Part shown: in pieces, positions 1-9,629 of the stretch
How the letters are laid out: each line of letters opens with the position of its first letter
How positions within the stretch are numbered: the first letter of the stretch is position 1
Assembly (NCBI RefSeq): GCF_004187715.1
Contig: NZ_QZWF01000002.1
Span: 992,001-1,056,000 of the forward strand
DNA: 64,000 nucleotides
Reading direction: 5' to 3'
Source of the DNA: Streptomyces sp. F001
GTDB lineage: Bacteria > Actinomycetota > Actinomycetes > Streptomycetales > Streptomycetaceae
The notes under the pieces: generated by a model
Told to the model about the DNA's origin: nothing
The model's database searches: none
The model's input: the letters and a program-made list of their open reading frames with translations, nothing else
Translations under genes and position numbers: made by a program

Positions 1-399
1 CCGCAGACCGTGGCACCGGTGATGGTGTTCATCCTGAAGAAGCACTTCGACTCGCTGCCCAAGGAGCTGGAGGAGGCGGCACGCATCGACGGGGCCGGCC
101 ACTGGCGCGTCTTCTGGTCGGTACTGCTCCCGCTGTCCCGTCCGATGCTCGCCGCCGTCGCGATCTTCGTGTTCATCGGCGCGTGGAACAACTTCCTGTG
201 GCCGTTCGTGTCGACGTCCGACCCGGCCCTGATGACCCTGCCGGTCGGCATCACCTCCGTGAAGGACGCCTACGGCATCCAGTACGCCCAGTCCATGGCC
301 TCCGCAGTTCTGGCCGCCCTGCCCCTCGTCGTGGTCTTCATGTTCTTCCAGCGGCACATCGTGAAGTCCGTGGCGACGACCGGTCTCGGCGGCCAGTGA
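1..399 (+). CDS. Carbohydrate ABC transporter permease, C-terminal part
   Basis: This is the 3' end of a MalG-type inner-membrane permease; the 5' part lies before the window and the frame is open from base 1. The EAA loop that contacts the ATPase is visible as EEAARIDGAGHWRVFWSVLL followed by P. It is followed by hydrophobic membrane segments (AAVAIFVFIGAWNNFLWP, and ASAVLAALPLVVVFMFF) and the usual short cytoplasmic tail ending in GLGGQ. It imports a sugar or oligosaccharide together with a binding protein and a second permease, presumably encoded upstream. The secreted glycosidase gene starts 42 bp downstream, so the two probably form one polysaccharide-use operon. The substrate cannot be told from this fragment. 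Confidence 0.93.
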   Translation, partial: PQTVAPVMVFILKKHFDSLPKELEEAARIDGAGHWRVFWSVLLPLSRPMLAAVAIFVFIGAWNNFLWPFVSTSDPALMTLPVGITSVKDAYGIQYAQSMASAVLAALPLVVVFMFFQRHIVKSVATTGLGGQ

Positions 400-441
400 G
401 TACCTGTCGCCGTTCTTTTACATCGATGTGAGGAGTCATTC

Positions 442-1881
442 GTGCGTACCCGCCCTCGCAGTACCCTCCTGGCAGTCCTCCTGGCCCTCCTGCTCGGCCT
501 CGCCGTCGTCCCGTCGTCGACCGCCGCACCCAAGCCGAAGGCTGCCGCGACGGGGACGTTCCGCAACCCGCTCAACCCCGGGCCCGACCCGTACATGACG
601 CACTTCAAGGGCAACTACTACCTCACCACCACCCAGGGCGGCAGCATCCGCATGTGGCGCTCGCCCTCGCTGAGCACTCTGCTCACCGCAGATCCGGTGA
701 CCGTCTGGACGGACACCGACCCTTCCCGCAACCGCAACATCTGGGCCCCGGAGTTCTACCGCTTCGGCGACCGCTGGTACCTCTACTACACCGCCGACGA
801 CGGCATCGACGACCACCACCGGCTCTACGTCCTGGAGTCCGACGGCGACGACCCGGCCGGCCCGTACCACTTCAAGGCCAAGCTCACCCCACCGAACCAC
901 GCTTCCGACTTCGCCATCGACCCGGCCGTGTTCCAGCACAACGGCCGCCTCTACCTGGCCTACAGCGGCATCAACCAGTACCAGCACAACGGCCTCAACG
1001 TCGCCCCGATGGCCAACCCGTACACCGTCTCCGGCAACGCGGTCGCCCTCGATGCCGCAGGCGGCTGCCCCGAGGTTCGCGAGGGCCCGGAGTTCCTCAA
1101 CCGCAACGGCCGTACCTGGATGACGTATTCGACCTGCGACACCGGCAAGCCGGACTACCAGGTCTGGATGCTGTCCCTGCCCAACGGCGGAGACCCGCTG
1201 CGGCCCGCGTCCTGGACCCAGCACAACGGACCGCTGTTCTCCCGAGCCGACGACCGCGGCGTCTACGGCCCCGGCCACCACGCCTTCTTCAAGTCCCCCG
1301 ACGGCACGGAGGACTGGATGGTCTACCACGCCAAGACAACCTCGACGTACACCTACACAGACCGCACGACCCGCGCCCAGAAGATCACCTGGAACGCCGA
1401 CGGCAGCCCGAACCTCGGCCGCCCGCTCGCCCTCGGCGCCACCCAGGACCTGCCCTCCGGCGACCCGGGCTCCGGCACCTACTGGATCAACGACGACGGC
1501 CGCTCCAGCGGCGCGGGAACCGTCGCCTACACGGGCACCTGGAACAGCGGTACCGGCTGCGCCACCCAGTGCTTCTGGAGCGACGACCACTGGAGCGACC
1601 GGGCGGGCAACACCGCCACGTTCACCTTCACCGGCACCCGTATCGCCCTGCTGTCCGTCCGCGACACCGGCAACGGCATCGCCGCTATCAGCGTCGACGG
1701 CGGCACGGAACAACGCGTCGACTTCTACGGCGCGATCCGCACCGGCGAGACCCTCCAGTACGTCAGCCCCAAACTCCCCTACGGCACGCACACCCTGCGG
1801 ATCCGGGTGACCGGGGAGCGCAACGCCCAGTCCCAGGCCGCGTTCGTGAGCGTGGACCGGGCCGAGGTTTACACGAACTGA
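442..1881 (+). CDS. Secreted glycoside hydrolase family 43 protein (arabinanase/xylosidase-like)
   Basis: This is a predicted secreted, five-bladed beta-propeller glycosidase. Residues 1-29 form a signal peptide (RTR stretch, Leu/Ala-rich core, then AxA-like cleavage before PKPKA). The GH43 catalytic signature follows: Asp49 in NPGPDPYM (general base), Asp160 in IDPAVF (pKa modulator) and Glu214 in REGPEF (general acid). After about residue 340 there is a second beta-rich domain (YTGTWNSG, FTGTRIALLSVRD) resembling a carbohydrate-binding or jelly-roll module. The GTG start is chosen because AGGAG sits 7 bases before it and the signal peptide begins there. It lies just downstream of the sugar permease, which suggests release and uptake of arabino- or xylo-oligosaccharides. 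Exact substrate is not decidable by eye. Confidence 0.9.
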   Translation: MRTRPRSTLLAVLLALLLGLAVVPSSTAAPKPKAAATGTFRNPLNPGPDPYMTHFKGNYYLTTTQGGSIRMWRSPSLSTLLTADPVTVWTDTDPSRNRNIWAPEFYRFGDRWYLYYTADDGIDDHHRLYVLESDGDDPAGPYHFKAKLTPPNHASDFAIDPAVFQHNGRLYLAYSGINQYQHNGLNVAPMANPYTVSGNAVALDAAGGCPEVREGPEFLNRNGRTWMTYSTCDTGKPDYQVWMLSLPNGGDPLRPASWTQHNGPLFSRADDRGVYGPGHHAFFKSPDGTEDWMVYHAKTTSTYTYTDRTTRAQKITWNADGSPNLGRPLALGATQDLPSGDPGSGTYWINDDGRSSGAGTVAYTGTWNSGTGCATQCFWSDDHWSDRAGNTATFTFTGTRIALLSVRDTGNGIAAISVDGGTEQRVDFYGAIRTGETLQYVSPKLPYGTHTLRIRVTGERNAQSQAAFVSVDRAEVYTN

Positions 1882-2061
1882 GGGAGGCGCCCGCCACGCC
1901 TTCAGCCGCGACTTTCCTGTACCACAAGTAACATGATCCACTTCTCTCGCGGGTGCACCTCGCGAGTGCAGTCTCGCGGTCGGTCACCTCGGCACCCGTG
2001 CCTTTTCAACCTCCCTCCGCGAGCACCTCCGAGGGGGAGTGTCTAATCAACGGCGGATCTG

Positions 2062-2607
2062 ATGACCAAGGAGACGCGTCTGATGACGGAGACCGCCGTG
2101 GAGAACGAGCAGGCCGAGCCGGTGGTTCAGGCACCGTCGAGTGCGGTGTCGGACGAGCAACTCGTTGCGATGCTGGTTGACCGGGCCCGGAACGAGGGGC
2201 TGCAGCTGACAGGCGAGGGCAGGCTGTTGCAGCAGCTGACCAAGAGGGTGTTGGAGTCCGCCCTGGAGGGTGAGATCACCGACCACGTCGGCTACGAGAA
2301 GCACGAGCCGGCCGGGAAGAACAACGGCAACAGCCGCAACGGCACTCGGGTGAAGACCGTGCTGACCGATGTCGGCCCGGTGGAGGTGAAGGTGCCCCGC
2401 GACACCGCCGGCACCTTTGAACCGCAGATCGTCAAGAAGTGGCAGCGCCGCCTGACCGGCGTCGACGAGATGGTGCTGTCACTGTCCGCGAAGGGACTGA
2501 CGCACGGGGAGATCTCGGCTCATCTCGCCGAGGTGTACGGCGCCGAGGTGTCCGAGCAGACCATCTCCACCATCACCGACAAGGTGATGGACGGCATGGC
2601 CGAATGA
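2062..2607 (+). pseudogene. IS256-family transposase, N-terminal fragment
   Basis: The protein matches the first ~180 residues of an IS256-type (mutator) transposase: the helical N-terminal region with GEITDHVGYEKHEP, the NSRNGT patch, and VEVKVPRDTAGTFEPQIV just before the catalytic domain. Normal length is about 400 residues. Here it stops right after the ITDKVMDGMAE region, before the first catalytic Asp, so it cannot be active. The sequence around 2037-2060 (GAGTGTCTAATCAAC) may be the remaining left IS end. The 3' half is absent, and the 3' end of the phosphatase gene begins 38 bp later on the other strand. Confidence 0.85.
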
Positions 2608-2644
2608 GCGTTGCCTCACTGCCAAGCAGGAGACCGCTGGTGCG

Positions 2645-5122
2645 TCAGAGTGTGGGGGCATTCTTTGGTGTGAGGCATTGTTCGGCCCAGGTGAGTTTGC
2701 CGTTGGGTGTGTGGCGGGTGCCCCATCGGCGGCTGAGTTCGTCGACGAGGAGGAGGCCTCGTCCGTTGTCGTCGGTGATGTGGGGGTGACGCCGGCGCGG
2801 GGTGCTGTTGCTGGTGTCGTGGACCTCGCAGGTCAGGGCGTGGTGTCGGATCAGGCGGAGGTGGACGGGGCCGGTGCCGTGGCGGACGGCGTTGGTGACG
2901 AGTTCGCTGACGATCAGCTCGGTGGCCGGGGCGTGATGCTGCAGGCCCCACCGGGCCAGTTGGGCGGTGGCGAAGGATCGCGCGTTGCTGACGATGGCGG
3001 GATCGGCCGGGAACTCCCAGGAGGCGACCTGGTTCGGGCCGAGTGAGTGGGTTTGGGCGAGGAGCAGCGTGACGTCGTCACACCACGCCTTGGCGGGCAG
3101 GGCGTCCACCGCGGATGAGCACAGGTCCTCCAGGGGCAGGCCGGGGCGTGCCAGCGCGGTGCCAAGACGGTTCATGCCGGCGCTGATGTCGCGGTCGCAT
3201 GCCTCGATCAGGCCGTCGGTGTAGAGGGCGAGGATGCTTCCCTCGGGGAGCTCCAGGGTCACGGACTCGAAGGGGACCAGTCCTACGCCGAGCGGGGCTC
3301 CGGTGGGCAGGTCGGGGAAGGTGACGCCGCCCTGCGGGTCGACGATCGCGGGCGGGGGATGGCCGGCCCGCACCATGGTGCACTGCCGGGTGATCGGGTC
3401 GTACACGGCGTACAGACATGTGGCGGTCATGGTGGCGCCCGGGTCCTGGGGGTCGGCGTCCTCCTCCGTGAGGCGTGTGATGGTGTCGTCGAGGTGGGCG
3501 AGTACCTCCTCGGGAGGCAGGTCCAGGTTCGCGAGCGTCCGTACGGCGGTGCGGAGTTGGCCCATGGTGGCGGCGGCGTTGATGCCGTGTCCGACGACGT
3601 CGCCGACGACGAGGGCGAGGCGGGCGCCGGACAGCGGGATGACGTCGAACCAGTCGCCGCCGACGCCGTGGTGGCTGTCGGCGGGCAGGTAGCGCCAGGC
3701 CACGTCGGCGGCGGATCCGCCGCTGGCGTGGTGGGGGAGCAGGTGGCGCTGCAGGGCGAGGGCCGCCGAGCGTTCGCGTGCGTACTGGCGGGCATTGTCC
3801 AAGGACAGGGCGGCCCGGCTGACGAGTTCTTCGGCCAGGAGCAGGTCGTCCTCTTCGAACGGCCCGCGCTCCTCGGCCCGCATGAACATGGCCACGCCCA
3901 GCGTGTCGCCCCGCGCGTGGATCGGGACGACCATCAGCGAGTGCATGGCGTGGTCGCGGACTTTCTGTGCCCGGGCCGTGTCGGGACGGTCGGCCCATGT
4001 GCCGCAGGAGGCGTCCACCTGCGGTTCGAGGTGAGACTTTCCCGACTGCAGGACCTGCGTGATGGACGACACCGGCGGGACGAGGACCGGCTCTCCCGGC
4101 GCGAACAGGGCTTCGGCGGCCCCTTGGTGGACCGATGCGTAGCCCGCGCGGCGGAAGGTGGGGATTCGTCCGCGCCGCGGGCCGGGGTGCGTCAGGGGCT
4201 CGGTGCCGAGTGGCACAGTCTCTGCCAGGTCGACAGTGGCGTATTCAGCGAGGAGGGGCACTGCGAGGTCGGCCAGTTCCTGCCCGGTCCGCATGACATC
4301 GAGCGTGGTTCCGATCCGTTTGCCGGCCTGGCCCAGGATCGCCAGGCGTTCGTGCGCCCGCCGGCTGGCGGTGACGTCCACGCTCACGACGCACACGCCC
4401 AGCGCCCGGCCGGCCGCGTCGTCGAGGCGGAAGAGGGACGCCATGAACGTCGGTTCGCGGCGCGTATGTGCCCGGGCGAGGGCCTGGAACTCCACGTGGG
4501 TCGTCTGCGCGCCGCTCTCCAGCACCTGGCGCATCAGTGCCTCCAGTGTTTCCGCCTGCGGTCCGGGCGCCGCCTGCGTCAGCCTGCGCCCCAGCCGTTG
4601 CTGGAGAGGGATGCCGTCCCTGGCGCCCTGGGTTTCGTTGACCCAGGTGCAGCGCAGCTGGGTGTCGCGTACTACGACACCGATCGGCACGCTGCCGGGG
4701 ATCTGCGGAGCCGCCGGAAGGGGCGGCATCGTAGGTCCGTCCGTCGGCCACGAGGCTTGGGTGGTCGCGTCGGTCGCCGACACGATCCACCTGGTCTGGC
4801 CGTCCTGCCCGGACAGCGGCTGCGCCCACAGACGCACGTCGATCCCGTGACCGTCGCGGTGCCGGACGGTGGTGAAGGCCGACCGGCGTGAGGGGGCATG
4901 GGCGGTTGCCAAGACCGCTGCTTTCGCCCGGTCGTCGTCAGTCGCCAGCAGGGCGGCGGCGGAGCGGCCCACCACTTCAGCGGCCGTGCACCCGATCAGC
5001 CGCTGGGCGGCCTGCGTCCACCCGACCACCGTGCCCTTCGCGTCCAGCAGGGCTATCGCCGCACCGGCCGTCTGGAAAGCCATCTGATCTCGGGTGATTG
5101 CCGTGTGTGCAGAGTTCTCCAT
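2645..5122 (-). CDS. PAS/GAF-SpoIIE protein phosphatase with C-terminal anti-sigma-type kinase domain
   Basis: An 825-residue multidomain signalling protein. In order: PAS domain (about 15-115), a second PAS-like domain (about 145-250), GAF sensor (about 265-430), PP2C/SpoIIE phosphatase (about 455-660) and a HATPase_c domain (about 685-810). Metal-binding phosphatase motifs are visible (GGDWFDVI, GDVVGHG, CDDVTLLL). The kinase domain keeps an N box (SELVTNAVRHG) and a G1 box (DNGRGLLLV). Such proteins dephosphorylate anti-anti-sigma factors and phosphorylate them through the RsbW-like domain, coupling a ligand or redox signal to a sigma factor. The ATG at 5122 is chosen because it starts the PAS domain and has AAGG upstream; longer frames are compositionally unlike protein. 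No partner STAS gene is in the window. The 241 bp upstream (5123-5363) carry no gene. Confidence 0.9.
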   Translation of the reverse strand: MENSAHTAITRDQMAFQTAGAAIALLDAKGTVVGWTQAAQRLIGCTAAEVVGRSAAALLATDDDRAKAAVLATAHAPSRRSAFTTVRHRDGHGIDVRLWAQPLSGQDGQTRWIVSATDATTQASWPTDGPTMPPLPAAPQIPGSVPIGVVVRDTQLRCTWVNETQGARDGIPLQQRLGRRLTQAAPGPQAETLEALMRQVLESGAQTTHVEFQALARAHTRREPTFMASLFRLDDAAGRALGVCVVSVDVTASRRAHERLAILGQAGKRIGTTLDVMRTGQELADLAVPLLAEYATVDLAETVPLGTEPLTHPGPRRGRIPTFRRAGYASVHQGAAEALFAPGEPVLVPPVSSITQVLQSGKSHLEPQVDASCGTWADRPDTARAQKVRDHAMHSLMVVPIHARGDTLGVAMFMRAEERGPFEEDDLLLAEELVSRAALSLDNARQYARERSAALALQRHLLPHHASGGSAADVAWRYLPADSHHGVGGDWFDVIPLSGARLALVVGDVVGHGINAAATMGQLRTAVRTLANLDLPPEEVLAHLDDTITRLTEEDADPQDPGATMTATCLYAVYDPITRQCTMVRAGHPPPAIVDPQGGVTFPDLPTGAPLGVGLVPFESVTLELPEGSILALYTDGLIEACDRDISAGMNRLGTALARPGLPLEDLCSSAVDALPAKAWCDDVTLLLAQTHSLGPNQVASWEFPADPAIVSNARSFATAQLARWGLQHHAPATELIVSELVTNAVRHGTGPVHLRLIRHHALTCEVHDTSNSTPRRRHPHITDDNGRGLLLVDELSRRWGTRHTPNGKLTWAEQCLTPKNAPTL

Positions 5123-5363
5123 CGGCTGTACCTTCTGTGTCCGCGCGGTGCGGTTGCCGGATGATGCTTGGCGCCTGAGTGCGCGCCGTCCGGGGTCAGG
5201 TGGGGGTGCCCGTCTGGGCGCCCGGACGGCGGCACTGCACACGCCGGGTTCGGCTCGTGGGGTCGGCAGTGGCGACCGGCTCAGCGGGGCTGTGGCCGGC
5301 CGCGTTCCTGTGGGCGCCCCGGCACGCCGGACGGCGTCCAGGGGCGCCGCCCGATCGCAGCAC

Positions 5364-6203
5364 TCAGCCCTGGTCTTCGAGCAGATCGGCGAGATGTGCG
5401 CCGAACCGGTTCTCCAGGTCCCCCTCCTGCTGCATCCCGCGCTTGAACAGGGCGGCCACCCGCTGCCGGGTCTCGGGCCAGGCAAGGGCGGCCGCGAAGG
5501 CGTCGCGACCGTCGAGGAGGCTGTCGACGGACGGTAGGGAGACCTGGTTGACCAGGCCCTTCGCCGCTTCGATCGGGCGCCGGTCGAACGAGGCGATGCG
5601 CCGTGCCAGCGTGTCCACGAAGCCGTCCAAGTCGGCGTCGGGGAGGGTCCGGTTGACCCAGCCGTAGCGGTCGGCGGTGTCGCCGTCGAAGTCGTCCGCG
5701 CCGAGGATGATCTCCAGCGCCCGGCCCCGACCGGTCAGCAGCGGAAGGCGCTCCGTGCCACCGCCGCCGGGGATGACCCCCGCGCCGACCTCGGGCTGAC
5801 CGAGGACGGTGTTCTCGCGCGAGGCGAAGCGCATGTCGCACGCGAGAACGAATTCACTGCCCACGCCACGGACACGGCCGCGAATCTTCGCGATGCTCAC
5901 CACGGGTGACTTGGTGAGGCGGACGAACGTGTCCGTGGGGATGGCCACGCCGGAGGGGCCGGCGTTCTTGGCGATGCCGGCCGAGGCGCCCGACATGTCG
6001 AAGTGGGCGAGGTAGAAGCCCGGGTTCGCGCTTTCGCACACGACGACGCGCAGGCTCGGGTTGTTGTCCATCCGCGCGAGCAGGTCCTGCAGGCCCTGGA
6101 ACACGGTGTGGTCGACCACGTTGAGGGGCGGATTGTCGAACACGACCCGCCAGTAGGCGGGCGTTTCCTCGGCGATGCGCACAGTTGCTGACGGTTCAGT
6201 CAT
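5364..6203 (-). CDS. Enoyl-CoA hydratase/isomerase family protein
   Basis: A 279-residue crotonase-fold protein. The N-terminal strand ends in FDNPPLNV, the first oxyanion-hole region is GFYLAHFDMSG, and the second is RGRVRGVGSEFVLACDM. The active-site loop has QPEVGAGVIPGGGGTERL with Glu in the usual QPE position. The C-terminal part (about 230-279) is helical and ends DLLEDQG, as expected for trimer contacts. The start has AGGA about 6 bases upstream. It probably acts on an acyl-CoA or similar thioester. An operator-like sequence 19 bases upstream of the start resembles the HxlR palindrome at 7201-7233, so it is likely co-regulated with the neighbouring SDR. Substrate unknown. Confidence 0.88.
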   Translation of the reverse strand: MTEPSATVRIAEETPAYWRVVFDNPPLNVVDHTVFQGLQDLLARMDNNPSLRVVVCESANPGFYLAHFDMSGASAGIAKNAGPSGVAIPTDTFVRLTKSPVVSIAKIRGRVRGVGSEFVLACDMRFASRENTVLGQPEVGAGVIPGGGGTERLPLLTGRGRALEIILGADDFDGDTADRYGWVNRTLPDADLDGFVDTLARRIASFDRRPIEAAKGLVNQVSLPSVDSLLDGRDAFAAALAWPETRQRVAALFKRGMQQEGDLENRFGAHLADLLEDQG

Positions 6204-6221
6204 GTCGTCCTTGCTCGATTC

Positions 6222-6242
6222 TGAAGTTAAAGTTGCAAGTCA
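6222..6242. promoter_or_regulatory. Putative HxlR operator upstream of the enoyl-CoA hydratase gene
   Basis: On the minus strand this reads TGACTTGCA-N6-AACTTCA. It matches the 21-bp core of the palindrome at 7207-7227 at about 16 of 21 positions, including a full TGACTTGCA half-site. It lies immediately upstream of the hydratase start. Binding by the HxlR protein is inference. Confidence 0.5.
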
Positions 6243-6317
6243 GGTGGGGGTGCGTCACCACATACGTGCTCGTGCCGGTGTGACGCTTCGGTGAGTTACG
6301 GAAGGCGGCGCAGCGAG

Positions 6318-7016
6318 TCAGGCGGGACGTTGCGTGCTCGTCGGCTGCGACAGGGCGGCCTTGATGCGCCGGGTTCCCTCGTCGGCGAGGACCTCGAACC
6401 GGTCGCCGGCCAGGGCCTCCATGGTCAGCTCGGCCACAGAGTCGGCGCTGATCTTCGGTGCGTCGGTCCAGGCGCTGAGGTCGGTCTCCACGAAACCTGC
6501 GTGCACCCCTACCACCAGGGTTCCCTGCGTGTGGAGGGTCTGGCGCAGAGCGTCCGTCAACGACCACTGCGCAGCCTTGGAGGCCGCGTAACCGGCGAGG
6601 TCCGGATGGCTCGACCAGGAGGCAAGCGACAGCATGTTGACGAGCGCTCCGCCACCGTTGCGGGCCAGGATCGGTGCGAAGGCCCGGGAGACGGCCCAGG
6701 TGCCGAAGTGGTTGACGTCCATCGCCTGGCGCGCACCCTCGAAGGTGCCTTCCATGAGCTTGGTGGTGGCGCCGCCGATCCCCGCGTTGTTGATGACGAT
6801 GGAGACGTCTCCCGCAGTGGCGGCGGCCGCGGCGACGTCCTCCTCCTTGGTGACGTCCAGACGCAGCGGGATGACGTCTGGATCCACCACGCTCGCCGGG
6901 TCGCGGACGCCGGCGTAGACCTTGGTGGCGCCGTGGTTGATCAGTGCGCGGGTGAATGCGCGGCCGATGCCGCGATTGGCGCCCGTTACGAGGGCGACGG
7001 ATCCGGTGATGTTCAT
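6318..7016 (-). CDS. Short-chain dehydrogenase/reductase (SDR)
   Basis: A 232-residue classical SDR. The NAD(P)-binding motif TGANRGIG is at residues 10-17, the NNAG motif is present in VIINNAG-like VINNAGIGG, and the catalytic Ser-Tyr-Lys set appears as LSLAS and YAASKAA. ATG at 7016 is chosen because AAGGAAG sits 6 bases upstream and the glycine-rich motif follows directly. It reduces or oxidises a carbonyl/alcohol in the cytoplasm using NAD(P)(H). It is divergent from the HxlR gene and sits between it and the enoyl-CoA hydratase, which is typical for an HxlR-controlled oxidoreductase. The short C-terminus (QPTSTQRPA) is unremarkable. Confidence 0.9.
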   Translation of the reverse strand: MNITGSVALVTGANRGIGRAFTRALINHGATKVYAGVRDPASVVDPDVIPLRLDVTKEEDVAAAAATAGDVSIVINNAGIGGATTKLMEGTFEGARQAMDVNHFGTWAVSRAFAPILARNGGGALVNMLSLASWSSHPDLAGYAASKAAQWSLTDALRQTLHTQGTLVVGVHAGFVETDLSAWTDAPKISADSVAELTMEALAGDRFEVLADEGTRRIKAALSQPTSTQRPA

Positions 7017-7200
7017 CGTGCTTCCTTTGCGGCAGGCCCGCCTTGTTCGGGCGAGCTGTGGGTGAGTGGCTGGTCCGCCACAGGTGGGGGGTGCGGCGTC
7101 ATGGTGCCTGTACTGCGGTCGGCCTGACGGCTGAGGTCGGTCCACTCGGCGCTTTTGAGCGGTCCGGAGGCGGGGTGACCGTGCCCGCTGGTTCCATAGT

Positions 7201-7233
7201 AGAGACTGACTTTAATTATGCAAGTCAGACTCT
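7201..7233. promoter_or_regulatory. Palindromic operator in the SDR/HxlR divergent promoter
   Basis: AGAGACTGACTT (7201-7212) and AAGTCAGACTCT (7222-7233) form an inverted repeat with 11 of 12 paired positions around an AT-rich 9-base centre (TAATTATGC). It lies in the divergent intergenic region, 115 bases from the HxlR start. The AT-rich centre may overlap a -10 element. It is the best candidate binding site for the adjacent HxlR dimer. Confidence 0.65.
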
Positions 7234-7348
7234 GGGGGCCTTTGGCTGGCCGTACCTGAATTGCAAGAGAAAACTCAGCCGGTACACTGGCTGTACGGCA
7301 GTGCAGCAGCTGGGGCCACGGAGCCCCGCGCCACGTAGGAGGTGGGAA

Positions 7349-7825
7349 GTGCCAACCGGAAGGCAGTTGCCAGGTCTCGTGGATGACGAGCCGGCTTGCT
7401 CCATCGAGCGGAGCCTGCAGATTCTCGGCGAGCGCTGGTCCCTGCTCGTACTCCGGGAGGTCTTCGCCGGCAGGCACAAGTTCGCCGAGATCCAGTCGTC
7501 CCTCGGCATCGCCTCCAACCTGCTCAGTGCTCGGCTCAAGCTGCTGGTCGAGTCGGGCGTGCTGGACACGCAGACCTACCAGGAGCCGGGCAGCAGGCCG
7601 CGACAGAGCTACCACCTGACGGCGGCGGGGAGCGACCTGCTGGTGGTGCTGGGTGCGCTCCAGCAGTGGGGTGACCGCCACCGGCCGCGCCCCTCGGGCC
7701 CCTCCGCGCTCCGGCGAGTGCGCTCAACGGGCCGGCCCGTCCATGTCGGGTTCCTCGACGACGAGGGGCGCGAAGTGCCTGCCAACGAGGTCACCATGCT
7801 CGCGGACAGGAGCGCCAAGGCCTGA
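7349..7825 (+). CDS. HxlR-family winged-helix transcriptional regulator
   Basis: A 158-residue DNA-binding protein. Conserved HxlR features are the Cys in EPACSIERSLQILGERW, the LREVFAG-KFAEIQSSLGIASN helix-turn-helix (about 35-65) and the SARLKLLVESGVL wing (about 66-80), followed by YHLTAAG. The C-terminal part (about 115-158, VHVGFLDDEGREV) is longer than in minimal HxlR proteins. The GTG start is set by AGGAGG at 7337-7342, 6 bases upstream. HxlR proteins often sense electrophiles or quinones through the N-terminal Cys; here that is a family-based guess. It probably controls itself, the divergent SDR and the nearby enoyl-CoA hydratase through the two palindromes. Confidence 0.9.
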   Translation: MPTGRQLPGLVDDEPACSIERSLQILGERWSLLVLREVFAGRHKFAEIQSSLGIASNLLSARLKLLVESGVLDTQTYQEPGSRPRQSYHLTAAGSDLLVVLGALQQWGDRHRPRPSGPSALRRVRSTGRPVHVGFLDDEGREVPANEVTMLADRSAKA

Positions 7826-8031
7826 TCGCGCCGTTCAGGGCTCTCCGGCGAGCTGGTCAACCGACGGTCCCAGGCCTGTTCTCAGCGGCGTCCCGAGCCG
7901 CCGGCTCGGCGGAACTGCTGATCGACGAGTCGGTCATCAGTGCCGTGCGACGCGCCCAGGTCGATGATCCCCTCTCGCCGCGCGGTGAGGCGCTGGGGCG
8001 GCTCGCCCGCACCTATTTCCGGTCCTGGGAG

Positions 8032-8151
8032 CCAGTGAGATCGTCTCATCCTGAAGTCGCTGGTCACGGGTCTGGTGTGACCGGTGGCCGCGGTACTCGT
8101 CCTGGTTGGCGGCGTGATCGGCACCAGGTGATCGCCTGCCACGGGGCGTTC
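8032..8151 (+). repeat. IS-end-like sequence, inverted mate of 10496-10612
   Basis: Starting with CCAGTGAGATCGT, this ~120-bp stretch matches the reverse complement of 10496-10612 with gaps and mismatches (shared blocks include TCATCCTGAAG, CTGGTGTG, GGTACTCG, GCGTGATCG and GGTGATCG). It sits in the otherwise gene-free stretch 7826-8314. It looks like the end of a second, lost copy of the neighbouring insertion sequence, or the outer arm of a larger element enclosing the peptidase E gene. Confidence 0.6.
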
Positions 8152-8314
8152 GCCGGAACCCGCCGCTGTTCGCGCGTGCTGCAAGCGCCCGAGCCGGTCC
8201 TACGCGGCAGGCGGCCTGTTGCGGGAGCTGGATCCTGTTCGGCAGCGATGAGTTTCGCGGTGGTCCCAGGTCTGTATGTCAGACCGCTTCATCGCATTCT
8301 AATCGGGAGGTATC

Positions 8315-8979
8315 GTGCGGCTTCTGCTCACATCCGCCGGCATCAAGAACGCGAGCATCCACGACGCGCTGGTCGACCTGCGGTTGCCGAGGCCAACGCC
8401 CTGTGCATTCCCACCGCGGCGTATGCCATGCCCGGCGGTGTCGGTTCGGCATGGCGGTTTATCAGTGGACGATCCGTCATCTCCCTGTGCGAGGTGGGCT
8501 GGAAGTCGCTGGGGGTGCTGGAGCTCACCGCGCTGCCCAGCCTCGGCGAGGAGCTGTGGCTCCCCTCGGTCCGAGAGGCCGACGTCCTGCTGGCAGGTGG
8601 CGGCGATGCCCTGTATCTGTGTCACTGGATGCGGCAGTCCGGGCTGGCCGACCTGCTGCCGTCGCTGCGCGAGACGGTCTATGTGGGAGCGAGCGCCGGG
8701 AGCATGGTGATGGCCCCCAGCGTCGGGAAGGACGTCAGCGAGTCCTACGTCTGGAAGTCGCCCACCGGTGGCGACGGTGCGCTGGGCATGGTCGACTTCT
8801 CGATCTTCCCGCACCTGGACCACGAGAATCTCCCGGACAACTCCATGGCCAACGCGCAGAAGTGGGCCGCCGGGATCCCGCGACCGGGGTACGCGATCGA
8901 CGACGAGACCGCCATCAAGGTGACCGACGGCAGCGTCGAAGTCGTCTCCGAGGGGCACTGGAAGCTGTTCACCCCTTGA
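8315..8979 (+). pseudogene. Peptidase E (S51)/type 1 glutamine amidotransferase-like protein, frameshifted
   Basis: The gene begins at a GTG with GGGAGG 5 bases upstream (MRLLLTSAGIKNASIHDALVDL). After about codon 23 the family sequence continues in another frame (AEANALCIPTAAYAMPGG to the end, GHWKLFTP). The family normally has about ten more residues at the junction, so a small out-of-frame deletion near 8380-8390 has broken it. The second part is well kept: nucleophile Ser in GASAGSM, the FSIFPHLDHENLP segment and GYAIDDETAI. Intact members are cytoplasmic serine peptidases acting on N-terminal Asp dipeptides, or related hydrolases. The stop codon is only a few bases before the left end of the following IS. 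A sequencing error cannot be excluded. Confidence 0.8.
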
Positions 8980-9110
8980 GCTGGGGATGGTGTGCTCGCG
9001 CTGGTTGCGAGTGTGATCACTAGCAGGTGATCGTCCGTCGGGGGCGGTTTCCGGGGTTCTCGGGCGACGGGGCTGGGCATTCCGTAGGTTCCGCGGCGGG
9101 AGGGATGTGG

Positions 9111-9599
<489 letters not shown>

Positions 9600-9629
9600 T
9601 CGATCGGGGCGGCGGCAGACCGGCCGGTT

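Noticed and set aside
436..1941. A 501-codon minus-strand open frame opposite the GH43 gene
   Set aside because: It is the mirror frame of a GC-rich gene, with Val/Gly/Ala-rich low-complexity translation and no domain; the plus-strand GH43 product has clear catalytic motifs.
7945..8314. Upstream extension of the peptidase E frame to 7945
   Set aside because: This part covers the IS-end-like repeat and has no homology to peptidase E; the real start with a ribosome-binding site is at 8315 in another frame.
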